A DNA stretch of 64,000 nt from Lysobacterales bacterium (lineage in GTDB: Bacteria; Pseudomonadota; Gammaproteobacteria; Xanthomonadales; Ahniellaceae). Positions 49,785 to 58,695 of this stretch are shown here, piece after piece; position 1 is the first letter of the stretch, and every line of letters begins with the position of its first letter. The stretch spans positions 372,001 to 436,000 of the forward strand of contig JADJCM010000002.1 of NCBI GenBank assembly GCA_016703225.1. Reading direction: 5' to 3'. Under the pieces are notes generated by a model. That model ran no database searches, had not been told where the DNA came from, and saw nothing but the letters and a program-made list of their open reading frames with translations. The position numbers and the translations under genes are program-made.

Positions 49785-52487
49785 TTAGAACTTGTACGTG
49801 GCACCGAGCAGGAAGGTGCGGCCGTACTGGTTGTACATCTTCGGCGTGAGATCGGAGCCGTCGAAGACTTCGCGGTACGGTTCGTCGGTGACGTTGTAGA
49901 CCTGCAGCAGCAGCGAGGTGTTCTCGAACATGCCCTCGTCGAAGCTGTAGCCGATCTGGAAGTCGACCAGCGTCTCGCCCTGCACGTTCACCAGGGCGCG
50001 GTCGGCGCCGAAGCCCTGCACTTCGCCGAGGAAGGAAGAGCGATGGCGACGGCTGATGCGGGTCGAGAAGCCGCCGCGCTCGAAGTAGCCGGTCATGTTC
50101 GACACGTACTTCGACAGGCCCGGCAAGGGCTGGGTGCTGCCTGGGCCGTTCGGGGCGATCGAGCTGCTGGTGTCGGAATAGTTGGCGACCAGGCCGAGGC
50201 CTTCGAGCGCGTCGCTGAACAGGTCGAACGGAATCGAGAACGCCACTTCAGTGCCGCGGATGGTGCCGCCTTCGCCATTCTCGGGACGCGTGAACATGCC
50301 GATGTCGGAGGGCGGATCGAGACCGAGGTCGTCGAAGGCGCCGAAGTCGAAGGTCACCGGGATGCTGTAGATGTAGTTCTTCAGGTCCTTGTGGAACGCG
50401 GCGACGCTGACATAGCCCGAGGTGCCGAAGTACTTCTCGTAGGAGATGTCGAGCGCGTTGGCACGCCACGGTTCGAGTTCCGGATTGCCGCCGCCGCCGC
50501 CCCAGATGAGGGTTGCAGGATTCAGCGAGTAGTTGTTGTTGGCGCGCATCTGGTCGAGGCGCGGGCGCGCCATCTGCTTGGCTGCGCCGAAGCGCAGCAT
50601 CTGCTCATGCGGGAACGAGAACGACAGGTTCAGGCTCGGCAGCGTGTCGTTGTAGTCGGAACCGCCGGAGTAGGGGATGGCTTGCGCGGCCTGGCCGTTC
50701 GGCACCGAGTAGCCGTCCGAGTCCTGCGAGGTGCGGATGTGCTGCACGCCGATGTTGCCCTTCATGGTCACGCTGTCGCCGAGTTCGGCGTCGAGGTTGA
50801 ACTGCAGGTAGAAGGTCTGCAGCTGCTCGTTGACCACCCAGTTCTTGTTGGTGATGTCTTGGTGCAGGTTGGTGCGCAGGTCATACAGCGCGGCATAGGC
50901 ACGGGCCACGTCGTAGCCGATGACGTTGCCGATGCCGGTGAAGTTGAGGTCGGCGGGATCGGTGATGATGTCGCTGCCGATCGCGGTCGGGTCGCTCAGC
51001 AGGTCGACGAACGCTTCCGGCACGTTGCGGCTCTTCTCGCGGTCGGAATGGTTGTAGCCGAAGTCGATGCTGCTCAGGATGCCGGAGTCGAAGCTGCGCG
51101 CGGCGGCGAACTTGAACGAGCGCAGATCGTCCTCGACTTCCGGGAACTTGACGTAGCCGTCCTGGCCCCAGCCGCCGGAGTCGTTGAGCGCCACGATCGA
51201 CGGGTCGGAGTAGTCGAGGCCGAAGTCGAGCGTCGGCAGGCCGGTTTCCGGGTCGATCAGGAAGTGCACGGTGTCGGTGACGCCGACGGTGCCCGAGTAG
51301 GTTTCCAGGATCATCTCTTCGCGCGAGGCGCTGGACAGGCTGAAGTCGGCTTCGGCGGTCCAGTTGTCCGAGAAGTTGAACTTGTTGTTCCAGCCGATCG
51401 CGAACAGGTCGTCTTCGCGCGTGTTCAGGTCATTGCGCAGCACCGGCTTGACGCCGACCGCGGTGCCTTCGAGCAGTACGCCATCGACCACGGTCGCGCC
51501 CGGCTGGATCACCGCACCGGACCAACCCAGGCCCATCTGCAATGCGCGTGTGGTTTCGTCCTTGTCGAACTGCGAGTAGTAGACATCGAGCACGCTGGAA
51601 TAGGTGTCGCTGGCGGAATACTCGAGCACGCCCATGAAGCCGTCGCGGACGTTGTCGGTCGAGGTCGACCAGGACTCCGAGCCACCGAGGATGCGCACAC
51701 CGGAAACGCCGTTGACGGTGCCGGTCGGGTAGCCCCAGGCGCTCCAGCGTTCGGCCTGTCCGGGCGAGTCGAGGCGCGCATAGCCAAGCGCGAGACCGAT
51801 GGTGCCATCGGCGAACTGGTCGATGTAGGAGGCGCTGATGCGGTTGCCGTAGTCGCTGACGCCGGGGTTCAACTCGCCAAGCGAGTTCTTCTCCATGCGC
51901 GCATTCACCGACATGGTCGGCTCGGCGTAGGACAGCGGCCGCACCGTCTTGAGGTCGATGGTGCCGGACAGGCCCTGGCCGACCAGGTGCGCGTCCGGGG
52001 TCTTGTAGACGACGGCGGCATTGAGCAATTCGGACGGGTACTGGTCGAACTCGACGCCGCGGTTGTCGCCGATGCTGGCCTGTTCACGGCCGTTGAGCAG
52101 CGTGGTGGCGAAGTCGCCGGCGAGGCCGCGGATGGCGATGGTCGAGGCACGACCGGCGACGCGCTGCGCGGCGAGGCCGGGCAGGCGGGCGATCGATTCG
52201 GCGATGGATGCGTCGGGCAACTTGCCGATGTCCTCGGCCGATACCGCTTCCACGATCGAGGTCGAGTCGAGCTTGAGGTCGATTGCCTTCTCGATACCGC
52301 TGCGGATGCCGACGACGGTCACCGTCTCGAGCTCGGACTCCTTCTTCTCGGCAGCCTTCTTCGCCTGCTCTTCCTTCGCCTCGGGCTTCGGCTGTTCTTC
52401 GGCCGCCTGGGCACGGGCATCGGCCGCGATCATCGCGATCGCCGAAGCCAGCGCCAAGCTCAACAGATTGCGCTTCGCTATCAACAC
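49785..52487 (-). CDS. TonB-dependent receptor of the maltodextrin locus
   Basis: This 900-residue outer-membrane receptor has a signal peptide (to ADARA), an Ala/Glu/Lys-rich linker, a plug domain (VVGIRSGIEKAIDLK, DIGKLPDASIAESIARLPG, STIAIRGLAGDF) and a beta-barrel ending in a C-terminal Phe (LLGATYKF). The linker and plug are typical of the Xanthomonas/Caulobacter carbohydrate receptors (MalA-like). It likely imports maltodextrins with TonB energy. The start is GTG 52487, with a GGGGAGA ribosome site. An operator-like site lies 144 bp upstream. Confidence 0.92.
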   Translation of the reverse strand: MLIAKRNLLSLALASAIAMIAADARAQAAEEQPKPEAKEEQAKKAAEKKESELETVTVVGIRSGIEKAIDLKLDSTSIVEAVSAEDIGKLPDASIAESIARLPGLAAQRVAGRASTIAIRGLAGDFATTLLNGREQASIGDNRGVEFDQYPSELLNAAVVYKTPDAHLVGQGLSGTIDLKTVRPLSYAEPTMSVNARMEKNSLGELNPGVSDYGNRISASYIDQFADGTIGLALGYARLDSPGQAERWSAWGYPTGTVNGVSGVRILGGSESWSTSTDNVRDGFMGVLEYSASDTYSSVLDVYYSQFDKDETTRALQMGLGWSGAVIQPGATVVDGVLLEGTAVGVKPVLRNDLNTREDDLFAIGWNNKFNFSDNWTAEADFSLSSASREEMILETYSGTVGVTDTVHFLIDPETGLPTLDFGLDYSDPSIVALNDSGGWGQDGYVKFPEVEDDLRSFKFAAARSFDSGILSSIDFGYNHSDREKSRNVPEAFVDLLSDPTAIGSDIITDPADLNFTGIGNVIGYDVARAYAALYDLRTNLHQDITNKNWVVNEQLQTFYLQFNLDAELGDSVTMKGNIGVQHIRTSQDSDGYSVPNGQAAQAIPYSGGSDYNDTLPSLNLSFSFPHEQMLRFGAAKQMARPRLDQMRANNNYSLNPATLIWGGGGGNPELEPWRANALDISYEKYFGTSGYVSVAAFHKDLKNYIYSIPVTFDFGAFDDLGLDPPSDIGMFTRPENGEGGTIRGTEVAFSIPFDLFSDALEGLGLVANYSDTSSSIAPNGPGSTQPLPGLSKYVSNMTGYFERGGFSTRISRRHRSSFLGEVQGFGADRALVNVQGETLVDFQIGYSFDEGMFENTSLLLQVYNVTDEPYREVFDGSDLTPKMYNQYGRTFLLGATYKF

Positions 52488-52630
52488 GGTTTTCTCCCCA
52501 ACAAAACAGCCTTGCTCGGTGGCCGGAAGCGGCCGGTCACGGCGCTTGGGCGCGTGACTCGTTGCGGGACAAGGCGTGCTCCCACAGCGTGCCGAGATGG
52601 TAGCCATGGCTTTCGCCACACGCGCTTTCC

Positions 52631-52645
52631 TGCAAACGTATTCAT
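52631..52645. promoter_or_regulatory. candidate LacI-family operator (copy 2)
   Basis: TGCAAACGTATTCAT is identical to the site at 39321 and is followed here by GCA, which extends the palindrome. It sits between the divergent TonB receptor and GH13 amylase genes, so one repressor could control both. Confidence 0.62.
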
Positions 52646-52712
52646 GCATTCTGCAGCTTCGCGGACGCGGCGCCGTCACCGAACATGACGCATTGAATCA
52701 CTGGAGGCTGGC

Positions 52713-55346
52713 GTGCATTGCATCGCAGCAATCACCGCATTCGCAGGGCGCGCAGGCCGGCGCATGTGCGCGACCCTGGCCGTGGCCGCGACGCTGTGCG
52801 TCGAGGTGCAAGCGGGCGAAGCGCCGCGGCCGCGCCTGCATGTTCCCTCGCCCGACTGGCGCGACCAGATCATCTATTTCGCAATGATCGATCGCTTCGA
52901 CGACGGCGATGCGCGCAACAATGACCAGGGCCAGCACGAGTTCGATCCATCGAGCAATGCGCACTATTCCGGCGGCGATCTGCGCGGACTGACGCAACGC
53001 CTCGACTACATCCGCGCACTCGGCGCCAGCGCGTTGTGGATCACGCCGCCGGTCGCACATCGCTGGTGGGACGCGCAGGCCAACTACGGCGGCTACCACG
53101 GCTATTGGGGCGAGCACTTCCAGCGCGTCGACGCGCACTTCGGCACGCTGCGCGACTACCGCGCGCTGTCGCGGCAACTGCACGGGCGCGGCATGTACCT
53201 GATCCAGGACATCGTCGTGAACCACATGGCCAACTGGTTTCATTACGACGACGACTGGAGCGCGGACGATCCAGCGCCGGGCTTCACGCTGAATCCGTAT
53301 GCCGCCGGACGCCACGCGCCGTCGCAGCCGCCGTTCGATCGCAACGACGCGCGCGATCCGGCGCAGCGCGCGCAGGCGGTCTACCACTGGACGCCGAGCA
53401 TTCGCGAGCACGCCGATGCGGCGCAGGAACACCGCTTCCAGTTGGCCGATCTCGATGACCTCAACACCGAGTCGCCGCGCGTGCGCCGCGCACTGCGCCA
53501 CAGCTATGGCTTCTGGATTCGCGAGGCCGGCGTCGATGCCTTCCGTGTCGATACCGCGTTCTATGTGCCGCCGCAGTTCTTCGACGACTTCCTCGCCGCC
53601 GACGAGCGCAAGGCGCCGGGTGTGTTGCGCGTGGCGCGCGCGACCGGGCGCGAGGACTTTCTGGTGTTCGGCGAAGGCTTCGGCATCGACCGCACGTTCG
53701 AGGACGTACAGGCACGCAAGATCGACCGCTACCTGCGCGCGCCGCCGGGCCAGACAGCGCTGCCTTCGATGCTGAACTTCCCCTTGCACGGCGCGCTGCT
53801 CGACGTGTTTGCGCGCGGGCAGCCGCCGGCAGTGCTCGCCCATCGGGTGCGTTCGATGATGCAACTGCATGCCGATCCATGGCGCATGCCGACCTTCGTC
53901 GACAACCATGATGTCGACCGGTTTCTGGCTTCCGGTGACGAGGCTGGTCTGCGCCAGGCGCTGCTGGCCATGCTCACCTTGCCCGGCATCCCGACCATCT
54001 ACCAGGGCACCGAGCAGGGCCTGCGCGAGCAGCGCGGTTCGATGTTCGCGGCCGGTTACGGTAGCGGCGGTCACGATCATTTCGACACGACCACGCAGCA
54101 GTTCCGCTATCTGCAGCGCGCGATCGCGTTGCGTCGATCCGAGCGGCTGCTCTCGCGCGGCACGCCGACGGTGCTGCAGGCGCAGGCCAACGGTCCCGGC
54201 GCGATCGGCTGGCGCGTCGACCACGAAGCCGATGCGGCGCTGGTGCTGTTCAACACCGCGACCCATGCGGTGTTGGTCGATGCACTGGACACCGGCCTGC
54301 CCGGCGGTGCGCGACTCGTGCCGCGCTTCGATCTGGACGACGCCGAGTTCGCGCCGTTGCAGCTCGACGAGGACGGACGTGCATCGGTGCTGCTGCCGCC
54401 GCGTTCGGGACGGGTCTGGGGCCTGGGCGAGGCTCGCGTGCGCGTCGCCGCGCGCAAGCCGCCGCAGATCGCGCCGATCATTGATCAGGTCTGGCGTGGC
54501 GACATCGCGGTGCACGGTCGCGCCGCGCCGGGTAGCGCATTGCACCTGGTCGTCGATGGCAACTGGGATGCGGCGCAACGGCCCCGCGCCGGCGTCGATG
54601 GACATTGGCAGGCACGCATCGACACCGCGGCGATGGTCGATGCCACGCAGACCCATCACGCGGTGGCGTGGTCGGAAGGCGAGGGCGCCTCGGCGCGTGT
54701 CGCTTTTCGCGCCGCACGTGACTGGCAGTTGCGTGCGGACATCGTCGATCCCGCCGACGATGACCACGGACGCAATGGGCGCTATCGCTATCCGATCGAG
54801 CCCGAGTTCGCGCGCGTGCGGCCGCAGGACCTGCGCCGCGTTCGCGTGTACAGCGCCGGCGGCGCGTTGCGCGTCGAGGTCGAGATGGCAGCGCTGTCGC
54901 AGCACTGGCATCCGGCCCACGGCTTCGACCATGTCGCGTTCACCCTGTTCATCGCGTTGCCCGGCCGCGACGGCGGCGTCCGCGTGATGCCACAGCAATA
55001 CGCCAATCTGCCCGCCGAACTGCGCTGGCACTATCGCCTGCGTGCGCACGGCTGGTCCAACGCGTGGTTCCGCGCCGAAGGCGCCGATGCGCAACACGAA
55101 GGCACCTTGACCACGCCCGCGGCGACGATCACCGCACTGCCGGCAACCAATACGGTGCGCTTCGAGTGGTCCGCCGCCGCGTTCGACGGCCTCGCCGACT
55201 GGACCGGCGCCAAGCTCTACCTCAACACCTGGGATTACGACAGCGGCTACCGCCCGATCGCCCCCGACCCCGGCCCGATGACCTACGGCGGCGGCACCAA
55301 CGAATCACCACGCATCATGGACGAAACCGCGGTCATCGAGTTGTAA
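52713..55346 (+). CDS. secreted GH13 amylase with glucodextranase-like C-terminal domain
   Basis: This 877-residue protein has a signal peptide and a GH13 domain (IIYFAMIDRFDDGD; nucleophile in VDAFRVDTAFYV; Glu in LVFGEGFGI; FVDNHDVDRF). A linker region near 590-660 looks like an Ig-type fold. The C-terminal domain near 670-877 has DPADDDHGRNGRYRYP, typical of the DOMON-like glucodextranase C-terminal domain that binds starch. It would degrade starch or pullulan outside the cytoplasm. GTG 52713 has a GGAGG site; ATG 52764 is a possible later start. It is followed by an IS element. Confidence 0.9.
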   Translation: MHCIAAITAFAGRAGRRMCATLAVAATLCVEVQAGEAPRPRLHVPSPDWRDQIIYFAMIDRFDDGDARNNDQGQHEFDPSSNAHYSGGDLRGLTQRLDYIRALGASALWITPPVAHRWWDAQANYGGYHGYWGEHFQRVDAHFGTLRDYRALSRQLHGRGMYLIQDIVVNHMANWFHYDDDWSADDPAPGFTLNPYAAGRHAPSQPPFDRNDARDPAQRAQAVYHWTPSIREHADAAQEHRFQLADLDDLNTESPRVRRALRHSYGFWIREAGVDAFRVDTAFYVPPQFFDDFLAADERKAPGVLRVARATGREDFLVFGEGFGIDRTFEDVQARKIDRYLRAPPGQTALPSMLNFPLHGALLDVFARGQPPAVLAHRVRSMMQLHADPWRMPTFVDNHDVDRFLASGDEAGLRQALLAMLTLPGIPTIYQGTEQGLREQRGSMFAAGYGSGGHDHFDTTTQQFRYLQRAIALRRSERLLSRGTPTVLQAQANGPGAIGWRVDHEADAALVLFNTATHAVLVDALDTGLPGGARLVPRFDLDDAEFAPLQLDEDGRASVLLPPRSGRVWGLGEARVRVAARKPPQIAPIIDQVWRGDIAVHGRAAPGSALHLVVDGNWDAAQRPRAGVDGHWQARIDTAAMVDATQTHHAVAWSEGEGASARVAFRAARDWQLRADIVDPADDDHGRNGRYRYPIEPEFARVRPQDLRRVRVYSAGGALRVEVEMAALSQHWHPAHGFDHVAFTLFIALPGRDGGVRVMPQQYANLPAELRWHYRLRAHGWSNAWFRAEGADAQHEGTLTTPAATITALPATNTVRFEWSAAAFDGLADWTGAKLYLNTWDYDSGYRPIAPDPGPMTYGGGTNESPRIMDETAVIEL

Positions 55347-55433
55347 TCGAATGGACTCACCCCCTCACCGAGGCGTCTAGGCGCCAGGAGTGGTGAACTG
55401 CGTGCACCACGACCAAAGTGAGAGGGCGAGCCC

Positions 55434-56480
55434 ATGAACGAGTGTATGGCACGTGTGCGGACGTTGGCGATCGATCTGGCGAAGAGCGTTTTCCAAGTGG
55501 CCGGCGAGGACGAGCGAGGCACTGTTGTTTTCGAGGACCGGATCAAGTCGCGCGAGTCGTTTGTCGAGTTCCTGAGGACGCTGAAACCGCCGTTGGTGGT
55601 GCTTATGGAGACCGGCCCTGGCGCGCAGTCATGGGCGCGTGAGTTGCAGTCACACGGCATCAGGTTTCGTACTACCCGCACAGCGAGTGGAGGAGCATCG
55701 CAGCGGCGCCAAGAACGACCGCAAGGACACTTTCGCGATCCTGCGTGCGGGGCGCGACAAATCGATCCACGCAGTTCCGGTCAAGTCGGTGGAGCGGCTG
55801 ACGATGCAGGCTCTGCATCGGGTGCGTTCGGGGTACGTGTCGCGGCGTACGGCGATCAGCAATCAGATTCGCGGGTTGCTTACCGAGCATGGGCTGGTCT
55901 TCGCGCGCGGCGAGATGGCGCTGGTCGTTCGCCTGCGGCAGGTGCTGGAGGATGCGAGCTTGCCCATTCCCTTTCGGCTGCGCGATCTGATTGCGGATCT
56001 GTGGGCGGAGTGGGAATGCTTGGGCGAACGCATGGCTGCGCTCGACGCGGAGTTGCAGAGCGTGGCAACAACCGATCCACTGACGCGGCGCCTGATGACG
56101 GTTCCTGGTGTAGGGCCGATGACTGCGACCGCATTGGTGTGCGGACTTGAATCCAGAACGCTTTGCCAATGCGCGACAATTTGCGGCGTATTTTGGCGTG
56201 GTGCCAGATCAGGCGAGCAGTGGCAATCGAATCCGGCTGAGGGGCATGTCCAAGCGCGGAGATGGCTATGTCCGCAGCCTACTGATCAACGGTGCCATGC
56301 TGTGTTGCGACAAGTGAATCCGGCGTGCGAGGAAGAAAACATCCGCAGCGTCTTCGCCGCTGGAAGGAGAAGCTGGGCAGCAAGGCTGCTGCGGTGCGCC
56401 TGGCCAATCGCAACCTGAGAATCATGTACGCGTTGCTGAAGAACGGCGGCAGCTACCGCGAGGATGCCGCCATGAGATGA
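55434..56480 (+). pseudogene. IS110-family transposase broken by several frameshifts
   Basis: The pieces read in order through different frames: RVRTLAIDLAKSVFQV...VVLMETGPGAQSW, then VLPAQRVEEHRSGAKNDRKDTFAILRAG...LMTVPGVGPMTATALVCG, then LNPERFANARQFAAYFGVVPDQ...SKRGDGYVRSLLINGA, then HAVLRQVNPACEEENIR, then LRRWKEKLGSKAAAVRLANRNLRIMYALLKNGG. Shifts fall near 55664, 56143, 56295 and 56352. Together they cover a complete IS110 transposase of about 345 residues, so the gene is recent but dead unless the shifts are sequencing errors. Confidence 0.88.
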
Positions 56481-56700
56481 AACCTGCGTTCACCCCGGGC
56501 GCTGAGCGCCCAGCCTGCTGCTTCACGCACGAACCACAGGTAAGACCGACGCGGATCGGTGCCTAACACCCTACTGGCCCTTGAGGCCTACACGTAATTG
56601 GCAGTCCGCGTGCTCATCCGATGCTGGCCCAGGCGATGCTTCGCCGATCAGAGGCCTGATACATAGACGCAGCCAAGGTCCGTGAAAAAAGCAGCGGTTG
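56481..56700 (+). ncRNA. putative seek/bridge RNA region of the second IS1111-type element
   Basis: The 3' non-coding block contains ACACCCTA (56566-56573), a GGCC-CTTGA-GGCC hairpin (56576-56588) and GTAAT (56594-56598). ACACCCTA equals the minus strand of the element's right flank (GCACACCCTATG), and GTAAT equals the plus strand of the left flank (TTGTAATCGA). The order (minus-strand match, hairpin, plus-strand match) is the same as in copies A and B. RNA ends are not defined. Confidence 0.45.
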
Positions 56701-56812
56701 ACGGAGGGGGTGAGTCCATACATAGGGTGTGCACCGCGAATGCGGTGCGCACCGCATGCATTCGTCGCGGGTGGGCGGTGCGTCACCGATCGCTTCAAGG
56801 GAGTACGAGACC

Positions 56813-57856
56813 ATGCATGCACGCAGAGCACAGGGGAGTGAATGCCTGGCGCCGTTTCCGGTGCATGCGGATCTGGTCGACACCCTGCTCGCGGCGCATG
56901 TGCAGGATGGCGGCGAGCGCGATGCAGTCGTGGCGCATGTGCTCGGGACTTGCGCGGGCTATGTCTACTCGGACGTGCATACAGTCGCGACGATCATGGC
57001 GCGGCTCGGGTTGGCGGCGAATGGCTGCAGCCGCGTGGTGCAGACCGTCGATGCGATGTTCATCTTCTCCACTGCGTACCTGGTGCAGAGCCGCTGCGGG
57101 CGCGTGGTGATCCTGTGTTATCGCGGCACCGAGCCGGCCACGCTCGGCAACTGGATCGGTGATGCCGATGTTGGCTCGGAGTACATCCGACCGGGGACGG
57201 ATGCGGACGGTGCCGTGCGCGTGCACGCCGGTTTTCATCGCAACATGCGCGCCACGCGTTGGGAAGTGTTGAACGAGCTGGAACTGGCGCTGCAGGGGCG
57301 CTCGCTCGCGGATCCGGGTGAACAGCTCGCGCATCCGCTGCAGGCGCTCTACGTCGCCGGTCACAGTCTCGGCGGTGCGATGGCACTGCTGTTCGCGCTC
57401 AGCCTCGGTGATGACACGCTCGAGCGCGCGCTGAGTGATCGCTTGCGCGCGATCTACACCTTCGGCCAGCCGCTCGCCGTCGGCGCCAGCACGTCGGCCG
57501 CCGTCGATCGCATCGGGCGCAAGCTGTTTCGCCACATTCGCCATGCCGACCCGGTGCCGGCACTGCCGCCCGCGGCCTGGGGGCGCCTCGCGCACATCGG
57601 GCACGAATACCGCTTCGCCAGCGGCGGGTGGACGCAGGCGGAACGGGCGACCGAACAGCAGCACGGGCTGCGCGGCATTTCGAGTGCGCTGTTCGCGTTG
57701 TTCGCGTCGGAGAAGCGCCGCGCTTCGATGCGCTATTCAATCTCCGAGCATGGCCCGCACCACTACATCGCCGCGCTGCGCCCGGTGGGTCGCGTCACCG
57801 AGTTCGGCGACCACGCCGGCCACGACGCGCAGATCGAGGCAAAGCCTGTGCCGTAG
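56813..57856 (+). CDS. class 3 lipase-like alpha/beta hydrolase
   Basis: This 347-residue protein of the lipase_3 family has the nucleophile elbow GHSLGGAM (Ser near residue 185), an Asp in HADPVPALPP and a candidate His in HGPHHYIAAL. No signal peptide is visible, so it may be cytosolic or exported by another route. The family hydrolyses acylglycerols or phospholipids. A GGGAG ribosome site lies before ATG 56813; the longer frame from 56729 begins in the hairpin next to the IS. It converges on the CHAD gene with 14 bp between stops. Confidence 0.82.
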   Translation: MHARRAQGSECLAPFPVHADLVDTLLAAHVQDGGERDAVVAHVLGTCAGYVYSDVHTVATIMARLGLAANGCSRVVQTVDAMFIFSTAYLVQSRCGRVVILCYRGTEPATLGNWIGDADVGSEYIRPGTDADGAVRVHAGFHRNMRATRWEVLNELELALQGRSLADPGEQLAHPLQALYVAGHSLGGAMALLFALSLGDDTLERALSDRLRAIYTFGQPLAVGASTSAAVDRIGRKLFRHIRHADPVPALPPAAWGRLAHIGHEYRFASGGWTQAERATEQQHGLRGISSALFALFASEKRRASMRYSISEHGPHHYIAALRPVGRVTEFGDHAGHDAQIEAKPVP

Positions 57857-57870
57857 CCGCCGGCAACCCT

Positions 57871-58692
57871 TCAGCGCGCGGGTGCGGCCGGATCGTGTTC
57901 GTCCAGCCAGCGTTCGATCTGTTGCTGCTTGTGCTCCATCTCGTGGCGCAGCAGTTCGACCAGCGGCTTGCGGTCGCGTGGCTGCAGATCCCGGCCGCGA
58001 CCGAAGTGGGCGAACAGCACCGATAAGTCCTGCGATTCGCCGAGGTAGTGCGCAAGCTCGCGTTGCGGGTCGATGGCGTCGGCGACGCCGATTGCGCAGG
58101 CGGCGAGCGCAGTGTGTTGCTGCAGCAGCCGACGTCGGCGCCGGCGCCAGCGATGCCAGTCTTCGGCGTCGCCGTCGGACAGCGCGCGCCCTTCGGCCTT
58201 GCGGCAGCGCTTCAGGCTGTGCTGGAGCGCGGCCTGCAGCTGCGCGTCGGTCAATGTCGCCCAGGGCAGGGCGTCGAGTCGCGGTGCCAGGGCACGCAGC
58301 TGCTCGCGCTGCTCGGAGAATCCGGCATCCTCCGCAACGCTGCGCTGCAGTTGCTGGCTGCGCTCCTGCAGTGCACCGCGGCGCACGCGGCGCAGCAAGG
58401 TGGCAGCATCGCCGGGAGCATGCGTCTCGATCAGGCGGTCGATGGTCTCGATGCGCGCCTGCGCATCGCGCAGTTGCGATAGGGCGCGGCACTGGCGCGC
58501 GAGATCGCGGTCGATGCGCTTGCCTTCCCCGGTCGCGTCAAAGCCGGCCAGCGCCAGGCAGGCGCGCACGCGGCGCATCGACTTGCGCGCCTGGTGCACG
58601 CCCTCGTGTACGCGTCGGCCGCGCCAACCCATGCACGCAAAGGCGCGCAGCAGCTGGTCGGTTGCGTAGGCGCGGATCGGCAGGCCGGGCAT
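57871..58692 (-). CDS. CHAD-domain protein
   Basis: This 273-residue helical protein has the CHAD signature of conserved histidines and basic residues: VHEGVHQARKSMRRVRACLAL near residue 30 and DWHRWRRRRRRLL near residue 175. CHAD domains bind inorganic polyphosphate through these surfaces. There is no attached CYTH domain. It starts 4 bp from the end of the TonB receptor gene upstream on the same strand, so it may be its distal partner; a phosphate link with the phytase-like gene is plausible. Confidence 0.85.
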   Translation of the reverse strand: MPGLPIRAYATDQLLRAFACMGWRGRRVHEGVHQARKSMRRVRACLALAGFDATGEGKRIDRDLARQCRALSQLRDAQARIETIDRLIETHAPGDAATLLRRVRRGALQERSQQLQRSVAEDAGFSEQREQLRALAPRLDALPWATLTDAQLQAALQHSLKRCRKAEGRALSDGDAEDWHRWRRRRRRLLQQHTALAACAIGVADAIDPQRELAHYLGESQDLSVLFAHFGRGRDLQPRDRKPLVELLRHEMEHKQQQIERWLDEHDPAAPAR

Positions 58693-58695
58693 GGT

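Larger units (their letters stand above)
55351..56720 (+). mobile_element. IS1111-type (IS110 family) insertion sequence, different from copies A-C
   Basis: Inverted repeats ATGGACTCACCCCCTC (55351) and GAGGGGGTGAGTCCAT (56704-56719) bound a 1.37-kb element with an 83-bp leader, a frameshifted transposase and a 220-bp 3' non-coding block. The repeats share the GGACTC core of copies A-C but differ after it. It lies 5 bp after the amylase stop. On its right the chromosome begins ACATAGGGTG and a small hairpin (GCACCGC-GAAT-GCGGTGC). No target duplication is visible, as usual for the family. Confidence 0.85.

Noticed and set aside
49497..52688. A 1063-codon plus-strand frame opposite the TonB receptor
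   Set aside because: It has Val/Arg/Glu-biased, domain-free sequence and is the antisense shadow of an obvious receptor gene.
52698..55097. A 799-codon minus-strand frame opposite the amylase
   Set aside because: No domains and biased composition; the GH13 motifs lie on the + strand.
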